Assembly: GCF_009903625.1 (NCBI RefSeq)
Contig: NZ_CP047569.1
Coordinates: 2,582,501 to 2,646,500, forward strand
DNA length: 64,000 nucleotides
Direction: 5' to 3'
From: Microbulbifer sp. ALW1
GTDB lineage: Bacteria; Pseudomonadota; Gammaproteobacteria; Pseudomonadales; Cellvibrionaceae
In this document: piece after piece, positions 44,001 to 50,700 of the stretch
How positions within the stretch are numbered: the first letter of the stretch is position 1
Layout of the letters: every line of letters starts with the position of its first letter
Position numbers and translations under genes: made by a program
Notes under the pieces: model-generated
The model's input: the letters and a program-made list of their open reading frames with translations, nothing else
Database searches by the model: none
What the model was told of the DNA's origin: nothing

Positions 44001-44230
44001 CCACCCCGGTAACCGGCCCGGACGGCGGCGTACGCAAGGCGCCGGCGGCGCTGGGCATGCTGCTGGGGGTACTGCACGGCGACGCGCCGCTGGTGTGGGA
44101 GCGGGTCACTGAGGTGGTGCCGATCGGCCCGCGCACGGTGTACCGGCTGTCCTGCGGCAACATCAGCTTTGCCGCGGGGGTGGACCCGGCGCACCGGGTG
44201 GTAACCCACAACATCCGCTACAAGCCCTGA
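38093..44230 (+). CDS. Tail tip/central fibre protein with Gly-rich, duplicated, CBM-like and Hint-like domains
   Basis: This 2045-residue protein replaces the lambda L-K-I-J set. The N-terminal 550 residues form the hub (LRLVVVIEFPVPVYLASHGD; GTTFTGVTRGLFGTVEYGHT; EINLLMGAYMPVNAAGQLGF). Then come a beta part (600-680), a glycine-rich block (680-800; GGVGGAGGAGLVVVARGVAL), and two copies of a 130-residue module (about 832-966 and 1189-1329) sharing LDEIGADGKLHP and NWQAVYDARQ. Two jelly-roll/CBM-like domains follow (1346-1503; 1602-1769). The last 140 residues are Hint-like, with Cys1906 near the start and His2039-Asn2040 near the end. The C-terminal half should bind the host receptor. Confidence 0.85.
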   Translation: MRNNSETFELYNQSPQRALRLVVVIEFPVPVYLASHGDISGLPAGALGGVLGKVSSTSQRLIPEQGRAEIGAINFELVDVGGVFTDTLRDQLAAGYGIKGRTVRLYQGGAGMDWADFRLEQTQVAEESLSYDHGCYRVRCRDVQRYMRQDIFTPRSTRLAADFAKGASTLQVYSTADFEPCPHTASFGDAPGQTVYYLKIKYQNGWEVVRATGKTGTTFTGVTRGLFGTVEYGHTVPAENDSDKGIEVEEFIYLELPASALAYALLTGKILGTANSLPSNWHLGIDPALVVADEFENVGSDWYKPGDYAKGVILRFDGLTKTDGKKFIEQEINLLMGAYMPVNAAGQLGFRRMTGVLADAGTVTDITADHVVSLGELQQDLAALRNIFSIQWAWYEAPGFDGRFLRSNVLADAASIAAHGESKPQALKFKGLHNSRHTFTTLKNRFDALRDRFAGPPLRLRLSLLPSKNDIEVGDVVRVTLPQVRDYTAADTLDRAMEVQRISVDQTSGAVQVELFGSTQAAAAANDEAASVSAELPDGWYSTAGTEMTAAGLSIDGSGFLTADGNLTGSASSRTIFYYLGDLTIPAGYTLTVTQNVELRVMGVLQVDGTLRGAPSNSGSGFLGSCRGGSGRALGKYGYSAPWVDFNGEVVRGRNEVMPMLAIDNDGGDLAGIPDDLRGSGGARGGNSYNYLQGDRSYEPGGLGGVGGAGGAGLVVVARGVALGAAGKIDTSGGDGLPGGVDAFAPGGSGGGGAPGGVLLIIDGHQNPQPVLTSSKLVACYGDSPSNPGNPGLGGHCLGAAAARVYTVPKSRSPYPNYTQDPEIDPAVQQAIADATAAQQAAAAAQANADSALDKLDEIGADGKLHPSEKLRVKLEYSRLLSEQAGIEASANAFGLTSEKTAYTSALNALTSYLGGLSPTWDSTASTTAISRTLWNSNWQAVYDARQTLLNKVAAEAGERATWTKLGDRPGDGELLNTLQEYGAILNRPPRSQAVQANVKNWEKISQPADFPLVDVAFQLWVDRASKTLSWRHIGFTSQTRVMWVRFELEVIGAAVTAHTIVSANNTATGSAAAPIAFDGDSACEWGSNGLKWSETVGDSANDRTDITLSKLDASVGFRLKIYQLESNRAADVNGVIFGDTLIQSGWVELGVDDPVQLYFSVDDQSDYDVLQMKNAPAEAGATVGATGDQLQQLADAEAAAADAQADSSAALAELDEIGADGKLHPAEKKLAIQEYNRLQGEQAGIVATANAYGLTAARNTYQSALTTLTSYLGGVGPYDWDDMAGTTVVTRTLWRSNWQAVYDARQALLDAVAAEAGLRADWSQVGGSGKPADNADVTADQLAGNGINLLKPRYAGIGSKSAPYYVYAVNRGNLVVDTTTKFSGDASLRMEATDTDFYAYLGTSTSDYNIKASGWGRSYIVSAYVRCNLASKSGQLMLVDPAGNHHGVTFTTHATAFTWARVSGVITLPNSGSFALMRVDNDGGAGCNMWFDQLMVEVQVGTGTAPSQYAAPGGVGTSDFDDDAGLGESATWDQIGGSGKPEDFANYGARTDLSNVSGAGNMVIDARASARITAERPDGSYKNSELSANDVQQSFVLQYIGGRGANLNHPSYTRFLGYTLPPFYFSPRVTTSMHTTATSPIGATCLRVTCADVAAFGYLDFRNKDDALFNLESGKTYIISYWATGSITGINFRVYAIGAGNTPATIPAGGWSVTVGGWQRFSTALTATASGGAFLRLAVNKDTWNIGSQLYLDGLMIEEAVGDVTTPSALQETGSSYIDPYTGRPFDQRGLPMLNSDLSSVALSAVCTAVDAGTTATINIAAHTVQFGNFSVNYGSASITGLGFSTKYYVYCDDPGYAGGAVSYFATTNWATAQAGVHRRLVDYVTTPADGGSSSGGGTLPPDECVASGMWLRDGLRVDDAMDGDAIDVWDTGDTDAHRGAIEAIRPAVEVPCVRLITASGAQVECSVSTPVTGPDGGVRKAPAALGMLLGVLHGDAPLVWERVTEVVPIGPRTVYRLSCGNISFAAGVDPAHRVVTHNIRYKP

Positions 44231-44249
44231 TCCCCTTACTTCTCAACCC

Positions 44250-44290
44250 AAACACCGCCGCGGCCAGGGAGCTGTCGGCCGCGGTGTTCT
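44250..44290 (+). terminator. GC-rich hairpin after tail tip gene
   Basis: AACACCG/CGGTGTT and CGCGGCC/GGCCGCG pair with a small bulge between 44251 and 44288, followed by TCTATT rather than a clean T run. It may be a weak terminator. Confidence 0.4.
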
Positions 44291-44316
44291 ATTGCCTCAA
44301 GGAAAGTAATCGAGCA

Positions 44317-44721
44317 ATGACTGTGAGCAATGTGACCTATGAAAACGCCAACGCCGAGGTGACCGGGCTGCAGCCCGGCCAGGTGGCGCTGCGCATTACG
44401 TCCGGGGTATTCACCGGCGAATTGATCCGTGTGCAGGTGCTGCGCATAGAGGAGGACGTCAACAAAGACGGCAATGTGGACCAGCTGAACCTGAAAACTA
44501 CCGGCGCCGTCATCAATGCCGACAACACCGTCAAGGTGACCGCCGGCGGCCGCGCCATGGAGTGCCCGGCCAAAGTGGACAGTATTCTGGTCGCGGCGAT
44601 TGCCGAGGGCACTGTGGACCCGCTGGTGCGCCAGGCGGAAGTCACCGGCGAATGCGTGTACCGGATGCTTAATCTGGCGGTTTCCATGCAGGCGTGGGAG
44701 TCGATCCCCAGCGCCAGCTAA
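44317..44721 (+). CDS. Hypothetical phage protein after tail tip
   Basis: The 134-residue product begins MTVSNVTYENANAEVTGLQP and has beta-rich segments (QVALRITSGVFTGELIRVQV) and a helical end. It may be a fibre-associated or exposed structural protein, but no family is recognised. The start ATG 44317 is chosen over an upstream in-frame codon at 44284 because it gives a clean N-terminus. Confidence 0.55.
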   Translation: MTVSNVTYENANAEVTGLQPGQVALRITSGVFTGELIRVQVLRIEEDVNKDGNVDQLNLKTTGAVINADNTVKVTAGGRAMECPAKVDSILVAAIAEGTVDPLVRQAEVTGECVYRMLNLAVSMQAWESIPSAS

Positions 44722-44767
44722 ACGCCAACCACCAACACACCCGAAAACAACCGAGAGAGAAAAACCT

Positions 44768-45250
44768 ATGCCGAAATTTAAATGGAGCTGGACCAAGGGC
44801 GTCGTGGCGCTGTTTCTGGTGATTTTACTGTGCGCGCTGGTGGCCGAGCGTGCCGACGCGCGCCCGGTGGTGAGCCTGGGCCACACCGCGCTCAACAGCC
44901 ACAACACCGTGGGGGAAATCGGCTGGCAATTTGGCACCGCCTATCAGTGGGAAGTGGCGGCCACCGCCATAGGCCGGGGCCACACCGACCGCGGCCCCAT
45001 CGACCGCAACTGGGCCTACTCCGTCAGCCGGCGGGTACAGCCGGGGTGGTCGCTACTGGGGGCAGAAAATTACTACCGTCTGGGCGTGGCCTATGTGGAT
45101 GGCTCGCCGCTGGTGGGGGATATCAATTACCGCTTGGGCGTCGGGCTGCATTGGGGTGTGGTGGCGCTAGAGTATTTACATTACTCAAGCGCAGGAATCA
45201 ATGATCCAAATACAGGTATTGATGGGATCCAGATTCGGGTCTTTTTTTAA
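44768..45250 (+). CDS. PagL-like outer-membrane lipid A deacylase
   Basis: The 160-residue protein has an N-terminal signal (WTKGVVALFLVILLCALVAE) and then beta-barrel-like strands. The C-terminal signature EYLHYSSAGINDPNTGID matches PagL, which removes the 3-O acyl chain of lipid A. His138 and Ser140 keep the known PagL spacing (His126, Ser128) and the acid twelve residues on (Glu140 in PagL) is Asp152 here. The protein ends in the aromatic residue common in outer-membrane barrels (IQIRVFF). In a prophage it could modify the lysogen's LPS and hinder other phages. Confidence 0.75.
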   Translation: MPKFKWSWTKGVVALFLVILLCALVAERADARPVVSLGHTALNSHNTVGEIGWQFGTAYQWEVAATAIGRGHTDRGPIDRNWAYSVSRRVQPGWSLLGAENYYRLGVAYVDGSPLVGDINYRLGVGLHWGVVALEYLHYSSAGINDPNTGIDGIQIRVFF

Positions 45251-45262
45251 TTGTAGCAAGGT

Positions 45263-45292
45263 GGTGCCAAGTCCAATTGGAGCATTGGCACC
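45263..45292. terminator. Hairpin between convergent pagL-like and lectin genes
   Basis: GGTGCCAA (45263-45270) pairs with TTGGCACC (45285-45292), with a self-complementary TCCAATTGGA in the loop. It lies in the 59-base gap between two genes that end toward each other. No T run follows. Confidence 0.45.
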
Positions 45293-45309
45293 CAGGGTGT
45301 TAAGAAAAT

Positions 45310-45918
45310 TTAATTACAAACTTCCGTGAGTAGTTTTCCTGCATATGGAGGGTAATACACGCAAAGGTCGCCATTACCAAGTGGTTCAAAATGTGGTCCT
45401 GGCGCAGGAAGAAGCGGAGCGTAGACAGTGCAAGTATACCCACCAAACTGTGCGGTCCCATCGACAACTGTGCCGCCCCAATGGTCTACATATTCATACG
45501 TGCACGTTTCTTGTGTTGTTTTAGTTGACCAAATTGGAGTGCCATCTGTTTTATAGATCACAAGGTTGCCGTCGTTCTGCATTCTCAGCTTTGCAGGATC
45601 ATTTACATGGGTATTTGACGACCACAAAGCACCACTGGAAGTAGAGTAAATTACAAAATTACCATCCCACTGCATAACAGCTCGGGCACTAGGCTTACCA
45701 GTAGTCTTTGACGACCACAGCGCCTCTTTTCCTGAACCTACCTTTTTATAAAGTACTAAGTTTCCATCGTTTTGCATGATGAGGTAATAGTTACCGTTCG
45801 TGGAGGTGATCCTTTCACCCGGTAATAACTTTTGACCTTTTTCTAAGCTATCTCCCGCAAAAGCGGATGCGGAAACGATGAGCATCAGTGCAGCAGCCCA
45901 TTTCACTATGACTTTCAT
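45310..45918 (-). CDS. Secreted B-lectin (mannose-binding, lectin-like bacteriocin type domain)
   Basis: The 202-residue protein has a signal peptide (KWAAALMLIVSASAFAG, cut near Ala21) and one bulb-type lectin domain with three intact QxDxNxVxY motifs: Q49-Y57, Q83-Y91 and Q114-Y122, the mannose-pocket residues. A Cys-containing C-terminal part of about 65 residues follows (CTYEYVDHWGGTVVDGTA). Tandem forms of this domain make up lectin-like bacteriocins in Pseudomonas; here only one is present. The gene reads against the phage late genes and is AT-rich, typical of a cargo gene. Confidence 0.8.
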   Translation of the reverse strand: MKVIVKWAAALMLIVSASAFAGDSLEKGQKLLPGERITSTNGNYYLIMQNDGNLVLYKKVGSGKEALWSSKTTGKPSARAVMQWDGNFVIYSTSSGALWSSNTHVNDPAKLRMQNDGNLVIYKTDGTPIWSTKTTQETCTYEYVDHWGGTVVDGTAQFGGYTCTVYAPLLPAPGPHFEPLGNGDLCVYYPPYAGKLLTEVCN

Positions 45919-46445
45919 TTACTTAGTCCTTATGTGTTGGAAAATTAATCCTCAAAATATAATTTTGAAGAGAAAAAATACTATTTTATTTTCAGATTTA
46001 TAGTAAAGGGTTTTATTTTTCATGTGTGTGAACTTTTTTGTGGATATTTTTTTCAATGCCCCATTTTTGTAATGGCCTGTAATAGCTGCAGCCAAAATCA
46101 GTGTTGACAAAATTGTATGAGATGGAATTTAAGAGGTAATTGGTACGTTCGTTCTCGCTTTGTCTGGTGCTATGTCGAAATCCATTTCTTGAGAGCGTTA
46201 CTAAGTTTGATAACTGAAGAGAAGAAATGAAGCGCCCTAAATTCAGGGTGAGGGGCGGATATTCTCCATATTACGTCAATACTGTATAAATATACAGTAT
46301 TGGGTTAGATTTATTCCCGCCCCCATTGGCGCGCCCGGTACCACAAAAAATGAACAGCGGGCCAAATGTGCAACTTGTGCAAAAAGGTTGCATATCTGAA
46401 ACCGCTGGTAGGGTGGCATCAACCAATCGAGAAAGGAGTAATGGG
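45919..46445. other. AT-rich intergenic region with LexA site
   Basis: This stretch of 527 bases holds no convincing gene. It is clearly more AT-rich than the phage late genes. It should contain the leftward promoter of the lectin gene and the rightward, LexA-controlled promoter of the next ORF. Confidence 0.6.
46280..46299. promoter_or_regulatory. LexA (SOS) box
   Basis: The site TACTGTATAAATATACAGTA differs from the E. coli consensus TACTG(TA)5CAGTA at one centre base and has the full CTGT-N8-ACAG core. Flanking bases extend the palindrome to AATACTGT/ACAGTATT. It lies 147 bases upstream of the ORF at 46446. Confidence 0.85.
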
Positions 46446-46646
46446 ATGGGACAGGTTGATATTGTTGAGTGCGCCGAAGAGGTGCGGGAAGTGCAGCAAT
46501 TCAGTGAGGGTATGCTATGGGCGCTACAGTGTCCTAAGTCGGGACCACGAAAATTGATGATCCAGGCACTTGTGGGGGAGGTGAATGCGCGTCTTGGAGC
46601 TGTTATACATCGCCTTGATGAGGGTGATCGCGAAATGAACAGTTAA
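46446..46646 (+). CDS. SOS-regulated small ORF next to attR (antirepressor candidate)
   Basis: The 66-residue product (MGQVDIVECAEEVREVQQFS; LMIQALVGEVNARLGAVIHR) is helical and slightly acidic. AAAGGAG ends 7 bases before ATG 46446. Longer in-frame starts (ATG 46350, TTG 46326) have no ribosome binding site. The family is not recognised. The LexA box upstream and the place at the prophage right end recall coliphage 186 tum, whose product inactivates a repressor that RecA cannot cleave. This reading is inference. Confidence 0.5.
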   Translation: MGQVDIVECAEEVREVQQFSEGMLWALQCPKSGPRKLMIQALVGEVNARLGAVIHRLDEGDREMNS

Positions 46647-46857
46647 GATTTGGCTACGGGCAATTTTTCACCTGAGTATTCGGTAGGCGTAGTGCGAACC
46701 ACGGGCAGCATCATCAGTGGTTCGCCGCAGAGGGAAGGGTCGCAATGGCTGTCTATCCATACAGTTTTGCCGTCATTTTCCCTTGAGGTATTATGCGCCT
46801 CATAAACTGGGTAAATATCTTTGCAAATCAATAGGTTAGGTTTCTGTACTGCTGGGT

Positions 46858-46904
46858 CTGGGGGTGTGGTGGTCGTCGGTTCAAATCCGGCCACTCCGAC
46901 CATT
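46858..46904 (+). repeat. attR core (47 bp)
   Basis: Exact copy of 10178-10224 (3' half of tRNA-Pro plus two bases). It lacks the 5' half of the tRNA, so the functional gene is at the left end. Confidence 0.95.
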
Positions 46905-46911
46905 ATCTGAA

Positions 46912-46937
46912 AAGCCCGCTTATAGCGGGCTTTTTTG
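46912..46937 (+). terminator. Host terminator, probably of tRNA-Pro before integration
   Basis: AAAGCCCGCT pairs with AGCGGGCTTT and is followed by a T run, 8 bases past attR. In the empty chromosome it would lie directly after the tRNA. Confidence 0.8.
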
Positions 46938-47103
46938 TTTTTCCTGCTTATCATTTCGCTTTACTAGGCTTCTCCAATGCCCCTGTACATATGGGGGGTA
47001 CCTATTTTGGTATTTGATGGTAATGGTTGCTTTGCCGGAGCTGTGTGCTGGCATTCTATTGGGGCGGGGTATAGGGGATTGTCGGGGCGGAAGAGTTAAG
47101 ATT

Positions 47104-47463
47104 CTAGCTTTCGATGTCAGATATGACCTGATCAATCAGCGCCAACAACTCTGTGTCTTCTGACGCTTTGGATTCCAATTCCGATGCAAGAAAAGAAAAT
47201 TGGGCAGCGTTTAGTGGGAGGTTCTGGTATCGCAGCACGGTTAGGCGTTGAATTATAAAAGCTCTTTTCTTTGCATGGCTGTCCAGCGATTTTGAATTAC
47301 TTACAAGGCCTGCTGCTATCTCGGAAAAAAGCTCATTAACTGAAAGTTCGGGGGTAGCATTGGGCGCTCCTAGTTGGCCGGCGCTGCGTTTTCGATTCTT
47401 GCTCGTTATTCCAAGTGCGGCACTCAAAGATGTGAGTGCTTGTGATGGTGCAATCCTGCTCAT
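47104..47463 (-). CDS. Hypothetical host protein, 119 aa
   Basis: The product is helical with a basic N-terminus (MSRIAPSQALTSLSAALGIT) and an acidic C-terminus (LELALIDQVISDIE-like end). The middle has LSVNELFSEIAAGLVSNSKS and FIIQRLTVLRYQNLPLNAAQ. I do not recognise a family. It is divergent from the giant YD gene with 295 bases between, so the two may share control. The ribosome binding site is weak. Confidence 0.5.
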   Translation of the reverse strand: MSRIAPSQALTSLSAALGITSKNRKRSAGQLGAPNATPELSVNELFSEIAAGLVSNSKSLDSHAKKRAFIIQRLTVLRYQNLPLNAAQFSFLASELESKASEDTELLALIDQVISDIES

Positions 47464-47577
47464 ATTGACCCGATGGTTTCTTTTGCGCTGAGCTGAATGC
47501 TAGCAAAGAAGCTTTTTTCTCGACAGTCCTCTGTACGTATCCCTTCCGCATCCGATTCTCTCCAGACTGCTCATCTT

Positions 47578-47593
47578 TGTGACACGCGTCACA
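47578..47593. promoter_or_regulatory. CRP/Vfr-type binding site
   Basis: TGTGACACGCGTCACA has perfect TGTGA and TCACA half-sites with a 6-base spacer. It lies 166 bases upstream of the giant gene and 115 bases upstream of the divergent small gene. Which gene it controls is not determined. Confidence 0.6.
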
Positions 47594-47758
47594 TTTTTTG
47601 GTCTTTTGTATCTCTTGCCTAAAACTTTTCGCCTGCGTTCCGAATAGGCCTCAAGCAATAACCAAATAATCAGAATCAGGGGCTACCTGCCTGCCATGCA
47701 GAAGCGTGCTGCTGGAGTCGGAGCAGCTGGATCTCTCGCTTGACCATGGGACCGCACT

Positions 47759-50700
47759 ATGACCGCTGTTATTACCTCGAATGGACTGGGCTTACTGAAC
47801 TCCTCCGCCGATATCCTCGGGGCCTTGGGGCAGAATGGCCAGGCTAGCTTAGGACAGGCAGGGCTGAACAGTTATGTAAACGCTGCGAGCGGTAACCTAT
47901 TTGTTCGTCAGGCAGACGAGCTGTTGATGGGCTTGGGGTTGGATGCAGGTCTGGTACGTACCTACAACAGTCAGGGCAGTTTTACTGGCGGTATGGGTGA
48001 TCAGTGGCGGCTGAGTGCCAATCGTTCGTTGGTTATTTCAGGTGATCCGGTTAATGACCTGGAGAATGTCACTATTCGCCGGATCGCCGGCGACGGCTCT
48101 GACATTACCTTTACCTACGATGCGACCTCTGGCGAATTCGTCGCTAAGGAAGGGAGCGGTGCGCACGATGCGATCCGCTATGACGCGACAAATAATGCAT
48201 GGGTGTTCACCGCCGATGACGGTGCGGTAACGGAAACCTATAACGCATCGGGTCAGCTCACCAAGATGTCGGACCGTGCTGGCAATGAAATCAGTTATCA
48301 ATACAACGCCAACGGCCAGCTGGAAGAGATCCTTCTGCAAGACGGCCAGAAAATGGTGCTGCATTACAACGCCAGTAACCAGCTGGAATCGCTGGAGACG
48401 CGGTCAAGCGGCGAAAATCTGGTACAGGTCTACTACAGCTACGATGCAAATGGTCGCCTGGAAACGGTTTCCATTGATTTGGAGCTGGGGGCTGACAACA
48501 GTATTGCCGATGGCAAAGCCTACACCACCACCTATAGCTACGACGGTAGCAGCAACCGTATCGCCACCATCACCCAGAGTGACGGCACCACCGTCAGTTT
48601 TGACTACGAACTGATCGACGGCAAGTATGCTGTCAAAACGGTCACCGATGGCCAGAACAAGGTAACCACCTACAACTACGGCTTAAGCGATGCCAACGGC
48701 TCGTATACCGAAGTTGTTTCCCCCCTGGGGGAAAGCACCAAAATGTACTTTAACAGCGCAACGGGCTATTTGGAGCGTTTGGAAAGCCCGGCTGTTGATG
48801 GGCAGCGCCAGGTTGTGCGCTATGCCTATGACGCTGACGGTAACCTTGAGCATGTCATTGATAACGCCAACAACCGCATAGACTATCGATATGATGCCAG
48901 CGGTAACCAAACGGCTGTGCGCGATAGTATCGGCAACACGGTTACCCGTACCTATAGCTCAGAAAATCAGCTGCTCACGGAAACCCGCTACCTGGTGGCT
49001 GATCCAGATAGCATCGATCAGCCGGGTGCCCCGAGCGGTGCGCAAACCAGTCGTTATATCTATAACGCACAGGGCTTGTTGGCGTATACCGTTGGTGCAG
49101 ATGGATCAGCATCGGCATTTGATTATGACGGGTTCGGGCAGCTTTCTGATACCTGGGTAATGACGGATGACCACTATGATGTATCGGGCCTTGCCGATGA
49201 TGAGGCGCCCAGTCTTGCTGCAATGGATACGTGGCGCTCCGGTCTGGATCTGAGCCGGGCTCAGCGAACCACTCTTACTTATGACTTTCGCGGTCAGCTG
49301 CAAAGCAGTACTCAGTGGAATACCCTGGATGCTGCAGGCGAAGGCGTCGGAACGGCGGCAACCAGCTACTTCTTCTATGACCAAACCGGGCAACTGATTA
49401 AGCAGGTTTCTGCCGAAGCGGAATCTGCTAGCGCTACCGCTGCTGCTGTAGAAACGGATTACGCCGCCGTTTACAGCTACGACGGTATGGGCCGTGTAAC
49501 CAGTGTCACCAATGCAGAAGGCAACCAGGTTACAACGACCTATAAAGACGGCCAGAGCACCATTGAAGTACAAAATGGACTGGGTCTAACCACCAGCTCT
49601 GTTTATGACGCGCGGGGTCAACTAACGAGCGTTACCCGGAGTGCCGGTGGTGGCACTGAGGACTATGGGTCCAGTCGTTATTATTACGATGACAATGGCC
49701 GCTTGCGCACCAGTGTGGATGCCGCAGGTGCTCGTAGCTATCAGTTTTACAACGCGTTGGGTCAAGTTGTTTACAGTGTCGACGCGAGCGGCGGTGTTAC
49801 CGAGTTTAAATATAACGATCAAAACCAGCTTGAAGAGCGCATCGTATTTACCAATACCGTTGATGCGGCTACGTGGTTCGATGAAGGTGCCCAGCAATAC
49901 TTTATTACTACTGCGGATTTTGAAGGGAACTTTAAACCCACTACAGATGGCTTGGATCGCAGTGTCAGCTTTACCTATCTGGATAATGGGTTGTTGCAGA
50001 CTGAAACGGCGGGCGTAGGTGATAATCCGGTCGTCACCACCTATCACTACGACGGTGCAGGTCAGTTACTCAGAACGGAAACCAGTGCCGATGGCGTAGG
50101 TACCGATGGAAACCGTGAAAGTCGCTTTTTCTATGACAGTGTTGGGCGTCAGCTGGGCACGGTCGATGCAGAAGGCTACCTGATCCAGAACCGCTACAAC
50201 GCTGCCGGGCAATTGGTGCAGCAAATCCGCTACGCCACTCAACTCGACAGCGCCGACGCCTTTAGCGAGAGCAATGACTTCAGCGCACTGCTCACTCTCG
50301 TGGGTACCGATGCGCAGGACCGGTCCGTCCGCTACTGCTACAACAGCAAAGGGCAGCTCAGTCACGAAATCTCCCACCAGGGTTACGTCACCCAATACGA
50401 ATATAATCTGAGCGGCCAGCAAGCCAAGGTCACTCAGTTTGCCACTGCGCTCAACGCTGGCCAGTTGGCTGCGCTCACTGACATCAGTGGTGTCACCCCG
50501 ACTGCAGATGCCGACAAAGACCAGTGGATCAGCTATAGCTACGATCATGCCGGGCGCCTGCAGACCAGCCGCAATCACCGTGGGCTATATGTATTCAACC
50601 AATACGACAATACCGGTAACCTCGTTCAGGTCACCAGTTACCAGATCGATAGCAACGGTGATGCTGTCGACACTGACGGGGATGGTCAAACCAGCGACAA

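Larger units (their letters stand above)
10178..46904. mobile_element. Complete lambda-like siphovirus prophage in tRNA-Pro
   Basis: The element is bounded by two exact 47-bp copies of the tRNA-Pro 3' region and is 36.7 kb between their starts. The integrase gene ends 98 bases inside the left copy. Regulation, replication, lysis, packaging, head and tail modules all look whole and no gene is visibly broken, so it may be inducible. The order of structural genes and the gpA-type terminase are those of lambda-like siphoviruses. Confidence 0.95.
46647..47103. other. Gene-poor junction with attR
   Basis: The stretch holds attR and the host terminator. A minus-strand frame (46643-46954) crosses attR, but its beginning is only the antisense of the tRNA (GVAGFEPTTTTPP), and no start with a ribosome binding site was found for the remainder. 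Confidence 0.6.

Noticed and set aside
46643..46954. Minus-strand frame across attR
   Set aside because: Its first part is again tRNA antisense. The remainder (ICKDIYPVYEAHNTSREND onward) looks somewhat protein-like but has no start with a ribosome binding site.
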